Part shown: positions 17,818 through 25,992 of the stretch, piece by piece | Position numbering within the stretch: position 1 is the stretch's first letter | Layout: every line of letters begins with the position of its first letter | Notes under the pieces: model-generated | What the model saw: the letters and a program-made list of their open reading frames with translations, nothing else | Database searches by the model: none | What the model was told of the DNA's origin: nothing | Program-made: the position numbers and the translations under genes | From: Ruegeria sp. HKCCD7303 | Lineage (GTDB): Bacteria > Pseudomonadota > Alphaproteobacteria > Rhodobacterales > Rhodobacteraceae | Assembly (NCBI RefSeq): GCF_013111185.1 | Contig: NZ_WVRE01000008.1 | Span: 124,001-188,000, forward strand | DNA: 64,000 nucleotides | Reading direction: 5' to 3'

Positions 17818-18684
17818 ATGTCCAAACCTGAAATTTCCTTTGAGTTCTTTCCGCCCAAAACTCTGGAAGCCTCTTTTCGTCTTTGGGACACGGTTCAGAC
17901 CTTGGCTCCATTGGACCCTCGCTTTGTGTCCGTTACCTACGGCGCTGGTGGCACGACACGCGAACTGACACGCGACGCGGTCTCGACCTTGCATAAGTCG
18001 TCAGGGTTGAACGTCGCCGCACATCTGACCTGCGTCGATGCCTCACGGCAGGAAACATTGGAGATCGCCGACACGTTTGCGCGTGCCGGTGTGCAGGACA
18101 TTGTCGCCCTGCGCGGTGACCCGCCGAAGGGTCAGGACAAATTCGAACCCCACCCCGACGGGTTTGCCAATTCGGTTGAGTTGATCGAAGCCCTGGCCGA
18201 AACCGAAATGTTCAGCATTCGCGTCGGCGCCTATCCAGACACTCACCCTGAGGCCGCAGATATGGCTGCGGATGTGGATTGGCTGAAGGCCAAGCTGGAC
18301 GCTGGTGCTGATGAAGCTCTGACGCAGTTTTTCTTCGAGGCTGAAACCTTCTTTCGGTTCCGTGACGCCTGCGCCAAAGCGGGCATCGACAAGCCGATTG
18401 TGCCCGGCATTCTGCCGATCGAGAACTGGGCAGGTGCCCGCAATTTCGCCAAGCGCTGCGGTACACATATTCCTGTGTGGGTCGAAAACGCCTTTGAAAA
18501 AGCTGTGCGCGACGGGCGTGAAGATTTGCTGGCAACAGCGATCTGCACCGAGCTGTGTTCAGATTTGATCGATGGCGGCGTGGATAAGCTGCATTTCTAC
18601 ACCCTCAACCGCCCGGAACTGACGCGGGATGTATGTTTCGCACTCGGCATTACGCCGCAGGTTGAACTGGAAAACGTCGCCTAA
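17818..18684 (+). CDS. metF: Methylenetetrahydrofolate reductase
   Basis: A 288-residue FAD enzyme that reduces 5,10-methylene-THF to 5-methyl-THF, the methyl donor for methionine synthesis. The N-terminal ISFEFFPPKT (residues 5-14) contains the catalytic glutamate. VTYGAGGTTRE (39-49), HLTCVDASRQE and DIVALRGDPPKG (about 95-106) are folate/FAD-site motifs, and TQFFFEAETFFRF follows. Length is that of the bacterial catalytic domain without the eukaryotic regulatory part. It is divergent from metR and followed by a hairpin terminator. No methionine synthase gene is in the window. Confidence 0.92.
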   Translation: MSKPEISFEFFPPKTLEASFRLWDTVQTLAPLDPRFVSVTYGAGGTTRELTRDAVSTLHKSSGLNVAAHLTCVDASRQETLEIADTFARAGVQDIVALRGDPPKGQDKFEPHPDGFANSVELIEALAETEMFSIRVGAYPDTHPEAADMAADVDWLKAKLDAGADEALTQFFFEAETFFRFRDACAKAGIDKPIVPGILPIENWAGARNFAKRCGTHIPVWVENAFEKAVRDGREDLLATAICTELCSDLIDGGVDKLHFYTLNRPELTRDVCFALGITPQVELENVA

Positions 18685-18705
18685 CATACCAAAATTTTCA
18701 ATGAT

Positions 18706-18738
18706 TCGCCCGGGTTACGTTCACACTCGGGCGATTTT
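18706..18738 (+). terminator. Terminator after metF
   Basis: TCGCCCG and CGGGCGA form a 7-bp stem around a 15-base loop, followed directly by TTTT, 22 bases after the metF stop. Then about 160 bases without a gene lead to the J-domain protein. Confidence 0.6.
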
Positions 18739-18899
18739 CATCCTGCTTTGTGCAAACTGTTTCACACTCTCATAACCAAATTCACAGTTTTCGCGACAAT
18801 TGAATCTCAAGATCCCAATTGTTATCCGCACCCCCGCAAATCCACCCCGAAATTTGACAAAACTATGTCCAGGGCGACACTTGGGGCGTGTAGTTTGTA

Positions 18900-19580
18900 A
18901 TGAGTGTTTTGAGTATGGAACCTGTAGATAAAGTGCGTGCGCGCACCGATGCCCTTGCAGATTTGGGATTACCCCCATCTGCCAGTTCCCGCGAAATCCG
19001 AGAGGCGTGGCGACAGATCGCCTTTCATTCGCATCCCGATCACAGGGAAGGGGACAGTTCTGGGTTTTCACGCGCCAAGGCCGCCTATGACTTTCTGCGG
19101 AAAGAGGGTTTGGCAAAAAAAGGTGGGGGCAATGCTGGCCCGACTCAGCCGCGCCGTCCCCGTTTGAAAAAGCGGATCATTGAACTTCCGCAGGAAGAAA
19201 TTTCGGCCTGCAAGGCAATGCTAAGTCCCGATCAGGTTTTGTCACATCGACACGGCGAAGATGATACACCAGGCATACCCGAAGCGTGCGTATCGGACCA
19301 TGTACCGGACGCAGTTGGCTGCTACGGTCGGCATTTGACCTACTTCGTCACCACGCCTGTGCATCATGGCGCAAATCGGGTGGCTCTGCCGACCACGGTG
19401 CTAAGCGGTGCGCGACATACCGAGGCAGAGATCCTGAGCTTTCAGTCCAAGGATACCGGCGCCGGAGAGGTGGTGATCCCGGACACGATCCGTGAACGCA
19501 AATTCCCAGGGGCCAAGAGCGTGAAGATCCGGTTTGACGCCGATCAGGACATCCGGGATCAATTCTGGCTGGCGGGTTGA
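18900..19580 (+). CDS. J-domain protein of unknown role
   Basis: 226 residues. An N-terminal J-domain spans about residues 15-70: LGLPPSASSREIREAWRQIA, then FHSHPDHREGD with the diagnostic HPD tripeptide, and FSRAKAAYDFLRK. It should therefore stimulate an Hsp70 (DnaK) ATPase. There is no glycine/phenylalanine region and no zinc-binding cysteines, so it is not canonical DnaJ. The rest (about 90-226) has no recognised motif. The ATG at 18900 is used; an internal ATG at 18915 is possible. It stands as a single gene ended by a strong terminator. The client or targeting function is unknown. Confidence 0.72.
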   Translation: MSVLSMEPVDKVRARTDALADLGLPPSASSREIREAWRQIAFHSHPDHREGDSSGFSRAKAAYDFLRKEGLAKKGGGNAGPTQPRRPRLKKRIIELPQEEISACKAMLSPDQVLSHRHGEDDTPGIPEACVSDHVPDAVGCYGRHLTYFVTTPVHHGANRVALPTTVLSGARHTEAEILSFQSKDTGAGEVVIPDTIRERKFPGAKSVKIRFDADQDIRDQFWLAG

Positions 19581-19586
19581 TCGCAA

Positions 19587-19613
19587 AAAGCCCGGCTAAG
19601 GTAGCCGGGCTTT
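19587..19613 (+). terminator. Bidirectional terminator
   Basis: AAAGCCCGGCTA-agg-TAGCCGGGCTTT is a perfect 12-bp stem with a 3-base loop lying between convergent genes. The A and T ends give U-runs on either strand, so it can end both the J-domain gene and the YHS gene. Confidence 0.85.
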
Positions 19614-19639
19614 GAACTTTTCAAAGTCTCGTTGTCAGA

Positions 19640-20158
19640 TCAGTTGGTAACAGGACCTTCCGAGGTGAATTTTGGGATAACATTGGTCGAGGCGTCCGAG
19701 GATTCGATGCCTGGCCAGTTGCCTTCTGCGATGTTGATGTTGCCCGGCACATCTTCTTCCCAGAAGCCAACAACCACATCGGTGATGTTCAGATAAAGCT
19801 TGTCATCGACGATGCGCCACAGGTTAGGGTTGGCTGGAACTTTACCGCCCTTGGACACACCATAAGCGCAGTGGCCATCATATTGCGGAGCATAATAGGC
19901 CGGGTTCTCAAGGAACTTGTCACGGTTTTCTTCAGTCGCGAAAGCCCAGGTTGCGCCGTTGTATTCTGCGGTTATATCAGCGTTTCCGCGCACACCTTCT
20001 GGCTGCGACTGCCCAATCGAAACCTGATCCAGACTGCGATAGGCAACAACATCATAGCCCGATACCGCAAAACCGGTTCCATCAACATATTGAGGTCCGG
20101 CAAAAGCGGGTACCGCCAAGGCCATGGCTGCAGCGAAGGTCAATGCAAAGCGTTTCAT
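19640..20158 (-). CDS. Secreted YHS-domain protein
   Basis: A 172-residue protein with a clear signal peptide (MKRFALTFAAAMALAVPAFA, cleavage after AFA). The mature N-terminal part has the YHS-like signature (GTGFAVSGYDVVAYRSL, then AEYNGATWAFATEENRDKFL and NPAYYAPQYDGHCAYGVSKG), a small domain linked to metal or heme handling in various proteins. The C-terminal part (NLWRIVDDKLYLNITDVVVG) is shared with many marine bacterial members. Location should be periplasmic. The ATG at 20158 gives the normal signal peptide; the open frame upstream is not needed. The gene stands alone, divergent from the glutathione-transferase gene. Confidence 0.8.
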   Translation of the reverse strand: MKRFALTFAAAMALAVPAFAGPQYVDGTGFAVSGYDVVAYRSLDQVSIGQSQPEGVRGNADITAEYNGATWAFATEENRDKFLENPAYYAPQYDGHCAYGVSKGGKVPANPNLWRIVDDKLYLNITDVVVGFWEEDVPGNINIAEGNWPGIESSDASTNVIPKFTSEGPVTN

Positions 20159-20394
20159 GTGGTCTATCCTTTTCGTATCAACTGTGTCCGTGGAGCCGTC
20201 ATGGCAGGTCTGCCAAGACAATATGCGATTCCCGCGCGGTTCGTAGTCCTCCTAACGCCCCTGTGACCCCGCACGGGAAAACGTGAGAGTTTGGTCGCGG
20301 ATTGTTACAGAAAAAGCCTGAAGCACCGGGTTGGACTCGGCGATTTGCAATATTAGCTGTAAGACAGCCATGGTATCGGCATGAAAGGCAAGAG

Positions 20395-21273
20395 ATGAGC
20401 GACCAATTCCCCTACACCCCCCCAGCGGTCTGGACCTGGGACAGTAAAAGCGGCGGCCAGTTCGCCAATATCAACCGGCCGATTGCCGGTGCGACCCACG
20501 ACAAAGACCTGCCTGTCGGACGCCACCCCCTGCAGCTGTATTCGCTGGCCACGCCCAACGGCGTGAAGGTCACTGTGATGCTGGAAGAGCTTTTGGCGCT
20601 AGGCCACGAGGGGGCCGAATACAACGCCTGGCTGATCAACATCGGTGAGGGTGATCAGTTTGGTTCGGGCTTTGTCGATGCCAACCCGAACTCAAAAATC
20701 CCCGCCCTTTGGGATCGGTCGGGCAAAGAGCCTGTTCGCGTGTTCGAAAGCGCCTCGATCCTGTTCCATCTGGCCGAAAAATTTGGAGCGTTCCTGCCCG
20801 CGTCCGGCCCTGAGCGGACCGAAGTGATGAATTGGGTGTTCTGGCAGATGGGCAGCGCGCCCTATCTGGGCGGCGGGTTCGGCCATTTCTACGCCTATGC
20901 ACCCGAGAAATGGGAATACCCGATCAATCGTTTCGCGATGGAGACCAAGCGCCAGCTAGACGTTCTGGATCGGGAATTGGCGGATAAGACCTTCATCGCT
21001 GGAGACGAGTACACGATTGCCGACATGGCGATCTGGCCGTGGTATGGCCAGCTGGTTCTGGGTCGCCTCTACAGTGCTGCCGAGTTCCTGGATGTTGAAT
21101 CATACAAGAACGTCATGCGTTGGGCCAAAGAGATTGACGCGCGTCCAGCAGTTCAGCGTGGTCGAATGGTCAACCGCGCCTTTGGCGAGCCGCACACGCA
21201 GCTTCACGAGCGCCATGACGCCAGCGATTTCGAAAACCGTACGCAGGACAAGTTGGAAGCGGCTGCGGAGTAA
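20395..21273 (+). CDS. yghU: Glutathione-dependent disulfide-bond oxidoreductase (YghU-type GST)
   Basis: A 292-residue glutathione S-transferase of the Nu class. The thioredoxin-like domain begins near residue 45 with LQLYSLATPNGVKVTVMLEE; TPNG matches the Thr/Asn pair of YghU that handles glutathione instead of a Tyr or Ser. NPNSKIPALWD and VFESASILFHLAEKFG are the glutathione-binding segments. A helical C-terminal domain follows (YTIADMAIWPWYGQ). E. coli YghU binds two glutathiones and reduces disulfides, and the length and motifs match. The ATG at 20395 with AAGAG upstream gives the usual MSDQFPYTPP start; an open frame upstream is not used. Confidence 0.87.
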   Translation: MSDQFPYTPPAVWTWDSKSGGQFANINRPIAGATHDKDLPVGRHPLQLYSLATPNGVKVTVMLEELLALGHEGAEYNAWLINIGEGDQFGSGFVDANPNSKIPALWDRSGKEPVRVFESASILFHLAEKFGAFLPASGPERTEVMNWVFWQMGSAPYLGGGFGHFYAYAPEKWEYPINRFAMETKRQLDVLDRELADKTFIAGDEYTIADMAIWPWYGQLVLGRLYSAAEFLDVESYKNVMRWAKEIDARPAVQRGRMVNRAFGEPHTQLHERHDASDFENRTQDKLEAAAE

Positions 21274-21333
21274 CCGCATTCCAAGCGAAACACCACGCGG
21301 TGCAACGTGCGCCGCGTGTTTGCGTCTTGTCGG

Positions 21334-22122
21334 TTACTTCAGAATTGGCGGGTTGTCAGGGTTGCTGCCGGGGGCTTCCCGCATCGGCTCAGCCACCTGC
21401 GGCTGAGGCAGATCAAACCGAAGCCCCACTTTGGCCAGCAACGCGGCAGTGGGCGCACTGGCCGCGAAAAAACCAACATCCATTGCACCAGCCTCGATCC
21501 CGGAAAAGGTCAGCGCCTCGGACGCGGCCTTGGCCAACGCGGCCTCGGCCCCGTCAACTGCATCGACAAAGCCCAACATATGCCCCTGTGCGCCGGCCTC
21601 TGACTTGGTTGCAACCAAATAGGCGGCGCGCGCCAGCCCGCCCGCGGTTGCCAGTTTGGCATCCAAGGCGGTCAGCAAAGTATCGGGCAAGCCAGACGGC
21701 GGCATGAATTCAGCCAGCTTTTCCTCGACCTCTTGTGGATCGTGTTGCAGCGTTTCGGCCAGCCACTCCAATGCCTCTGCCGGCACCAGCATCGATGAAG
21801 GCGCGGTTTCCAGGTTCAGGCCCAGCCCAATCACCTGCCCTGCCAGCATCCCGGAAAGCACCCGCCCTGAAAGCGCCACGTAAGGTACAGGGCGACCTGC
21901 GAACTGCGCCAACCGTTCCTCTCGGTCAAAGGCCAGCACATAGCGCCCATCCGCTACGTCGAACAATTCGGGCGAGATATTCTCGTCCTTCGCTTCCTCG
22001 GTCAGCATCAGGAACAGCTCGCTGTCGGCAAGCCGCTCAAAGAAACGTAGCCGGGCGGCATCGTTTCGCGGATCCGCCTGCATCGCGGCATGTGCTGCGT
22101 CCAACGCCGTGGTTTCAGTCAT
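21334..22122 (-). CDS. SseB-domain protein
   Basis: 262 residues, no signal peptide. The N-terminal about 130 residues resemble the SseB N-terminal domain (LDAAHAAMQADPRNDAARLR, then RFFERLADSELFLML and GRYVLAFDREERLAQFAG), found in proteins of varied roles and first named from a type III secretion enhancer. Nothing else here suggests type III secretion. The C-terminal half is alanine-rich and helical, of unknown function. It overlaps the end of the upstream uracil-DNA glycosylase gene by 8 bases, so the two form a leftward pair. The role in this organism is unknown. Confidence 0.7.
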   Translation of the reverse strand: MTETTALDAAHAAMQADPRNDAARLRFFERLADSELFLMLTEEAKDENISPELFDVADGRYVLAFDREERLAQFAGRPVPYVALSGRVLSGMLAGQVIGLGLNLETAPSSMLVPAEALEWLAETLQHDPQEVEEKLAEFMPPSGLPDTLLTALDAKLATAGGLARAAYLVATKSEAGAQGHMLGFVDAVDGAEAALAKAASEALTFSGIEAGAMDVGFFAASAPTAALLAKVGLRFDLPQPQVAEPMREAPGSNPDNPPILK

Positions 22123-22702
22123 TCAACACCTCTTGGACCCGCGCGCGCAGAACCGGCAAAAGCTCGGTCTCGAACCACGGGTTTTTCTTCAACCATGCCG
22201 TATTGCGCCAGGACGGATGTGGCAAGGCAAAGACCCGCGGCGCATGGTCCTGCCAGCCTTGCACGGTGCTTGTGACCGAACCTCGCGCACCAAGGTGATA
22301 CTTGTGCGCATGACCACCAACCAAAACGGTCAGCGGCACCTGGCCCAAAACGCTCATCACCCGATCATGCCAGGTCTTTCGGCACACGGCGGGCGGCGGA
22401 AGGTCCGCGCTGCGTGCATCGTAACCGGGAAAGCAGAACGCCATAGGTACAATCGACACGCGGTCACGATCATAGAAGATCGTCTCATCAATCCCCAACC
22501 ATTGCCGAAGCCTGTCACCTGACGGATCGGTAAAGGGCCGCCCCGACTCGTGCACTTTCGCACCTGGGGCCTGCCCTGCGATCAAAATGGGCGTACCAAC
22601 GCGGAACCAAACAACCGGGCGGGGTTCATGGGCTGTTTCAGTCTGCGCAAACTTATCAGCACACAGTCGGCAAGCGCGAATTTCCTCGGCAAGGCTGTCC
22701 AT
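22115..22702 (-). CDS. Uracil-DNA glycosylase family protein (family 4-like, FeS type)
   Basis: A 195-residue member of the UDG superfamily, expected to cleave uracil or related lesions from DNA. Motif 1 is LIAGQAPGAKVHESGRPFTD (residues 40-59) and motif 2 is HPSWRN. Four cysteines stand where iron-sulfur family members keep theirs: Cys11 and Cys14 (CRLC), Cys90 (AFCFPG) and Cys107 (AVCRKTW). The family 4 GExPG glutamate is replaced by glutamine and alanine (GQAPG), so substrate range may differ from classic UDGa. The start ATG at 22700-22702 gives the normal N-terminal CxxC position. It is co-directional with and overlaps the SseB-domain gene. Confidence 0.75.
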   Translation of the reverse strand: MDSLAEEIRACRLCADKFAQTETAHEPRPVVWFRVGTPILIAGQAPGAKVHESGRPFTDPSGDRLRQWLGIDETIFYDRDRVSIVPMAFCFPGYDARSADLPPPAVCRKTWHDRVMSVLGQVPLTVLVGGHAHKYHLGARGSVTSTVQGWQDHAPRVFALPHPSWRNTAWLKKNPWFETELLPVLRARVQEVLND

Positions 22703-22917
22703 CGGAATTCAAAACCTCTTGCGGCCCAAGTGTCACGATGGGGAACATAGGGTCCACCAGCCACACCGCCAATGCAGTTGTCACAGGTTTTACCGCAATG
22801 CATTGATCATTTGTTTCATAATTCGACATAATGTAGCCAACATGGATTGGTAAAAACAACCCTTTGCAGCCGTCTCAAAGAACGGCAACGCCACGGAACA
22901 CGAGCAGCAGGCCCCGA

Positions 22918-23577
22918 ATGTTAGAATTCGACAATGTCAGCAAGTCCTTCTGGACCGGAACACGCCGCAAGGTGATTCTGGATCAGGTCTCGTTCCGGGT
23001 CGAACTGGGTACGTCGCTGGGCATTCTGGCCCCGAACGGCACCGGAAAAACCACGCTGATCAACATGATGGCCGGTTTGGAAAAACCTGACGAAGGCGTG
23101 ATCCGTCGCGAATGTCGTGTGTCGTTTCCCATGGGGTTCACCGGTGGTGTGTCGGGAAAACTGTCCGCGCTGGAGAACGCGCGCTATATCGCCAAGATCT
23201 ATGGCATGGACCCGGACTATGTCGAAGCCTATTGCAAATGGCTCTGCGGGTTGGGTGAGTATTTCGATCAGCCGCTTGCGACCTATTCTGCCGGGATGCG
23301 ATCCCGGTTCACCTTTTCACTGATGCTGGCGCTGGATTTCGACATGTATCTGATCGACGAAGGGATGCCTGCGTCGACGGATGTCGAATTCAACGAAAAG
23401 GCCGGATCAATCCTGAAAGAAAAACTAAGGACCACAACGCTGGTCATCGTTTCGCACAGCTCGTCTGTGTTGGAAAAGTTTGCCCAGCAAGCCGCCGTTT
23501 TGCTGAACGGTCAATTGTACATGTTTGAATCCTTGGAAGAGGCTAAGCAGCTATATGACTACGAATCCCAAGGTTAG
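22918..23577 (+). CDS. kpsT: Polysaccharide export ABC transporter ATP-binding protein (KpsT type)
   Basis: A 219-residue ATPase. Walker A is APNGTGKTTL (about residues 39-48, the Ala-first variant permitted in P-loops). The signature is YSAGMRSRF (about 123-131), Walker B is MYLIDEG and the H-loop is IVSHSSS. The size and the YSAGM signature fit the KpsT/Wzt group that exports capsule or O-antigen chains. The ATG at 22918 gives the usual MLEFDNVSKSF start. Its 3' end overlaps kpsE by 23 bases. The partner permease KpsM is not encoded next to it in this window, so it must lie elsewhere. Confidence 0.85.
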   Translation: MLEFDNVSKSFWTGTRRKVILDQVSFRVELGTSLGILAPNGTGKTTLINMMAGLEKPDEGVIRRECRVSFPMGFTGGVSGKLSALENARYIAKIYGMDPDYVEAYCKWLCGLGEYFDQPLATYSAGMRSRFTFSLMLALDFDMYLIDEGMPASTDVEFNEKAGSILKEKLRTTTLVIVSHSSSVLEKFAQQAAVLLNGQLYMFESLEEAKQLYDYESQG

Positions 23578-25138
23578 AAAGTATAGCGGGCACCGCAACC
23601 GGCCAAGCGAAGGTTCGGCTGAGGCGCGGGCCGATGCGATCTCGCGCATTCGCAATGCAACGCAAGGCCAGCCTTCTGTAGATGAAGCCCAGCCGGGCGC
23701 GCAGCTGGACGACATCAAACGTGAGGGCCTGACTGGCCGACAATTGCGCATCGCGCGCAGGCTGGCGCAGAAACATGGGCTGGCTGCGACCTCGGATTAC
23801 GATGCCGTGCGCCTGCTGCGTCAGAAAGGCATCGACCCTTTCCAACGCACAAATCTTCTGGATCTTGCTGCGGCCAAGCCCTCTGCTCAGAACGAGAACA
23901 AGAACGCCAAAGACAAGGTCAGTATAAAACTGCCGCAGGCCGTAGGCGCGGAAAAATCCAACCTACCCGGACCCGAGCTCAGCCCCACTGAACGCCGCAA
24001 CCTTGAGATTGGGGAAATACAGAAAGACATTGCCCGCAGACGTCGGCGCAAGCTGTTTGCCTTATTTGCGCGTCTGGCCGTTTTTGTTTTTCTGCCGACC
24101 TTTGTCGTGGGCTTCTATTTCTACCGCATCGCTACTCCGATGTACGCCAGCGATTCCGAGTTTTTGATCCTACAGGCCGATGGCGGGCCAGGCAGCGTCG
24201 GCGGCTTGTTGGCGGGAACCCAGTTTGCCACAACACAGGATTCGATTTCGGTACAGTCTTTCCTTGAATCGAAAGAGGCGCTGCTGCTGCTGGATCAGGA
24301 CGCAGGATTTTCTGATGTCTTCAAACAAGATTGGATCGACCCGATCCAGAGACTGGCGCCCGATGCCTCGTTGGAAGACGCATACAAACTGTTCAAACGT
24401 ATGATCACCATCGGCTATGACCCAACAGAAGGGGTCATCCGGATGGAAGTCGCCGCCCCGGATCCACAAACCTCTACCGAGTTTTCGGAACGTTTGATCT
24501 CCTATGCGGAAAACCGGGTGAACGCGCTGTCTGGGAAAAAGCGCGAAGACCAGATGCGCGACGCCATCCAGAGCTTTGAGTCCGCGCAGGAGGCGCGCAA
24601 ACAAGCGCAGGAAGAACTGATTGAGCTTCAGCTTCAGGGCGCGGTTCTGGACCCAGAAAACGTGATCGCCAGCCTGAGAAGCCGAATTACCGAAATCGAA
24701 ATATTGGTTCAAGACAAAGAGCTTGAGCTTGCCGCCCTGCTGGACAACCTTCGACCAAACAAAGCCAAAGTTGACGGGGTTGAGGCCGATATCGCCCGGT
24801 TGGAAAAAGTGCTGGAAGACCTGAATGCCGAAATGCTGGATGCCTCAGCCGGCGAAAACTCGCTGGCAAGGCTGAGCGTGCGCATACAGATCGCCCAGGC
24901 TGATCTGGCCGCCCGTGACATGATGCTGCAAACGGCAATGCAGCAAATGGAATCGACCCGATCCGAAGCCAACCGGCAAGTTCGGTACCTGACCGTTTCG
25001 GTGAACCCTATTCCCAGTCAGGAACCCACCTATCCGCGCAAGTTCGAAAATACGATTTTGGCATTCCTGTTATTTGCTGGTATCTACCTGATGATCTCGC
25101 TTACCGCGTCGGTCCTTCGTGAACAGGTATCCTCATAA
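23555..25138 (+). CDS. kpsE: Capsule polysaccharide export inner-membrane protein (KpsE type)
   Basis: 527 residues. A polysaccharide co-polymerase-like protein that links the export ABC transporter to the periplasm. Residues 1-160 are a long hydrophilic cytoplasmic extension rich in charged residues, unusual against E. coli KpsE (382). One membrane segment follows (LARLAVFVFLPTFVVGFYFY, about 170-189), then a long periplasmic coiled-coil region (about 330-470, heptads such as LEDLNAEMLDASAGEN). A second membrane segment lies near the C-terminus (ILAFLLFAGIYLMISLTASV). The ATG at 23555 lies inside the end of kpsT. Six bases separate it from kdsA. Confidence 0.83.
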   Translation: MTTNPKVRKYSGHRNRPSEGSAEARADAISRIRNATQGQPSVDEAQPGAQLDDIKREGLTGRQLRIARRLAQKHGLAATSDYDAVRLLRQKGIDPFQRTNLLDLAAAKPSAQNENKNAKDKVSIKLPQAVGAEKSNLPGPELSPTERRNLEIGEIQKDIARRRRRKLFALFARLAVFVFLPTFVVGFYFYRIATPMYASDSEFLILQADGGPGSVGGLLAGTQFATTQDSISVQSFLESKEALLLLDQDAGFSDVFKQDWIDPIQRLAPDASLEDAYKLFKRMITIGYDPTEGVIRMEVAAPDPQTSTEFSERLISYAENRVNALSGKKREDQMRDAIQSFESAQEARKQAQEELIELQLQGAVLDPENVIASLRSRITEIEILVQDKELELAALLDNLRPNKAKVDGVEADIARLEKVLEDLNAEMLDASAGENSLARLSVRIQIAQADLAARDMMLQTAMQQMESTRSEANRQVRYLTVSVNPIPSQEPTYPRKFENTILAFLLFAGIYLMISLTASVLREQVSS

Positions 25139-25143
25139 GACCC

Positions 25144-25977
25144 ATGAAACATGTAAAAATCTCCGACCTGACAGTCGGCAATGACCTTCCGCTGACCATC
25201 ATCGCAGGCCCCTGCCAGCTTGAAACGGCAGACCACGCGCAAATGATTGCGGGCAAGATGAAAGAAGCCTGTGATGCGGCTGGGGCGCAATATGTGTTCA
25301 AGGCGTCTTATGACAAAGCGAACCGGACGTCACTGTCAGGCAAGCGTGGCATGGGAATCGATGCGGGCCTGCAGGTTCTGGATGACATTCGCAAAACGAT
25401 GGGCATCCCGGTCCTGACAGATGTTCACACCGAAGCACAATGCGCTGTCGCGGCCGAAGCGGTGGACGTCCTGCAAATCCCAGCCTTCCTGTGCCGTCAG
25501 ACAGACATGCTGCTGGCCGCTGGTGAAACCGGCAGGGCTGTCAATGTCAAGAAAGGTCAATTCCTGGCCCCTTGGGAGATGACGAATATCGTCGACAAGG
25601 TCGAAAGCACGGGAAACCAGAACATTCTGCTGACCGAGCGTGGCACGTCGTTTGGATACAACACCTTGGTCGCAGACATGCGCGGCCTGCCCCAAATGGC
25701 AAAAACCGGCTATCCGGTTGTCATGGATGCGACCCATTCGGTCCAGCAACCCGGTGGAAAAGGCGGTTCGTCCGGCGGACAGCGCGAGTTCGCGCCCGTG
25801 ATGGCCCGGGCGGCTGTTTCATTGGGAATTGGCGCAGTTTTTATTGAAACGCATCAAGAACCTGACACAGCGCCGTCTGACGGCCCAAACATGATCCCAT
25901 TGGACCAAATGCCTCAACTTATTGACACATTGATGCGTTTTGATGCGCTGGCCAAAGCGAATCCTATTCAGATTTAA
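25144..25977 (+). CDS. kdsA: 3-deoxy-8-phosphooctulonate synthase (Kdo-8-phosphate synthase)
   Basis: 277 residues. It condenses PEP with arabinose-5-phosphate to Kdo-8-P, the precursor of Kdo in lipid A core and capsule linkers. The active-site sequences are IIAGPCQLETADHA (residues 19-32), FKASYDKANR, the DATHSVQQPGG metal/substrate motif (about 197-207) and FIETHQEPD. Cysteine in AGPCQLE, with the histidine and glutamate above, marks the metal-dependent class, unlike the Asn-containing E. coli enzyme. It follows kpsE by 6 bases, and the next gene starts 15 bases on, so Kdo supply is co-expressed with capsule export. Confidence 0.92.
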   Translation: MKHVKISDLTVGNDLPLTIIAGPCQLETADHAQMIAGKMKEACDAAGAQYVFKASYDKANRTSLSGKRGMGIDAGLQVLDDIRKTMGIPVLTDVHTEAQCAVAAEAVDVLQIPAFLCRQTDMLLAAGETGRAVNVKKGQFLAPWEMTNIVDKVESTGNQNILLTERGTSFGYNTLVADMRGLPQMAKTGYPVVMDATHSVQQPGGKGGSSGGQREFAPVMARAAVSLGIGAVFIETHQEPDTAPSDGPNMIPLDQMPQLIDTLMRFDALAKANPIQI

Positions 25978-25992
25978 CGATTGAGACCTGTT

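Noticed and set aside
21287-21322. Possible terminator after the YghU-type gene
   Set aside because: CACGCGG/CCGCGTG can pair, but the loop is long, the outer stem has a bulge and only three T follow.
22738-22917. Possible kpsM start or remnant upstream of kpsT
   Set aside because: The region is AT-rich promoter DNA; no frame encodes hydrophobic segments of a permease.
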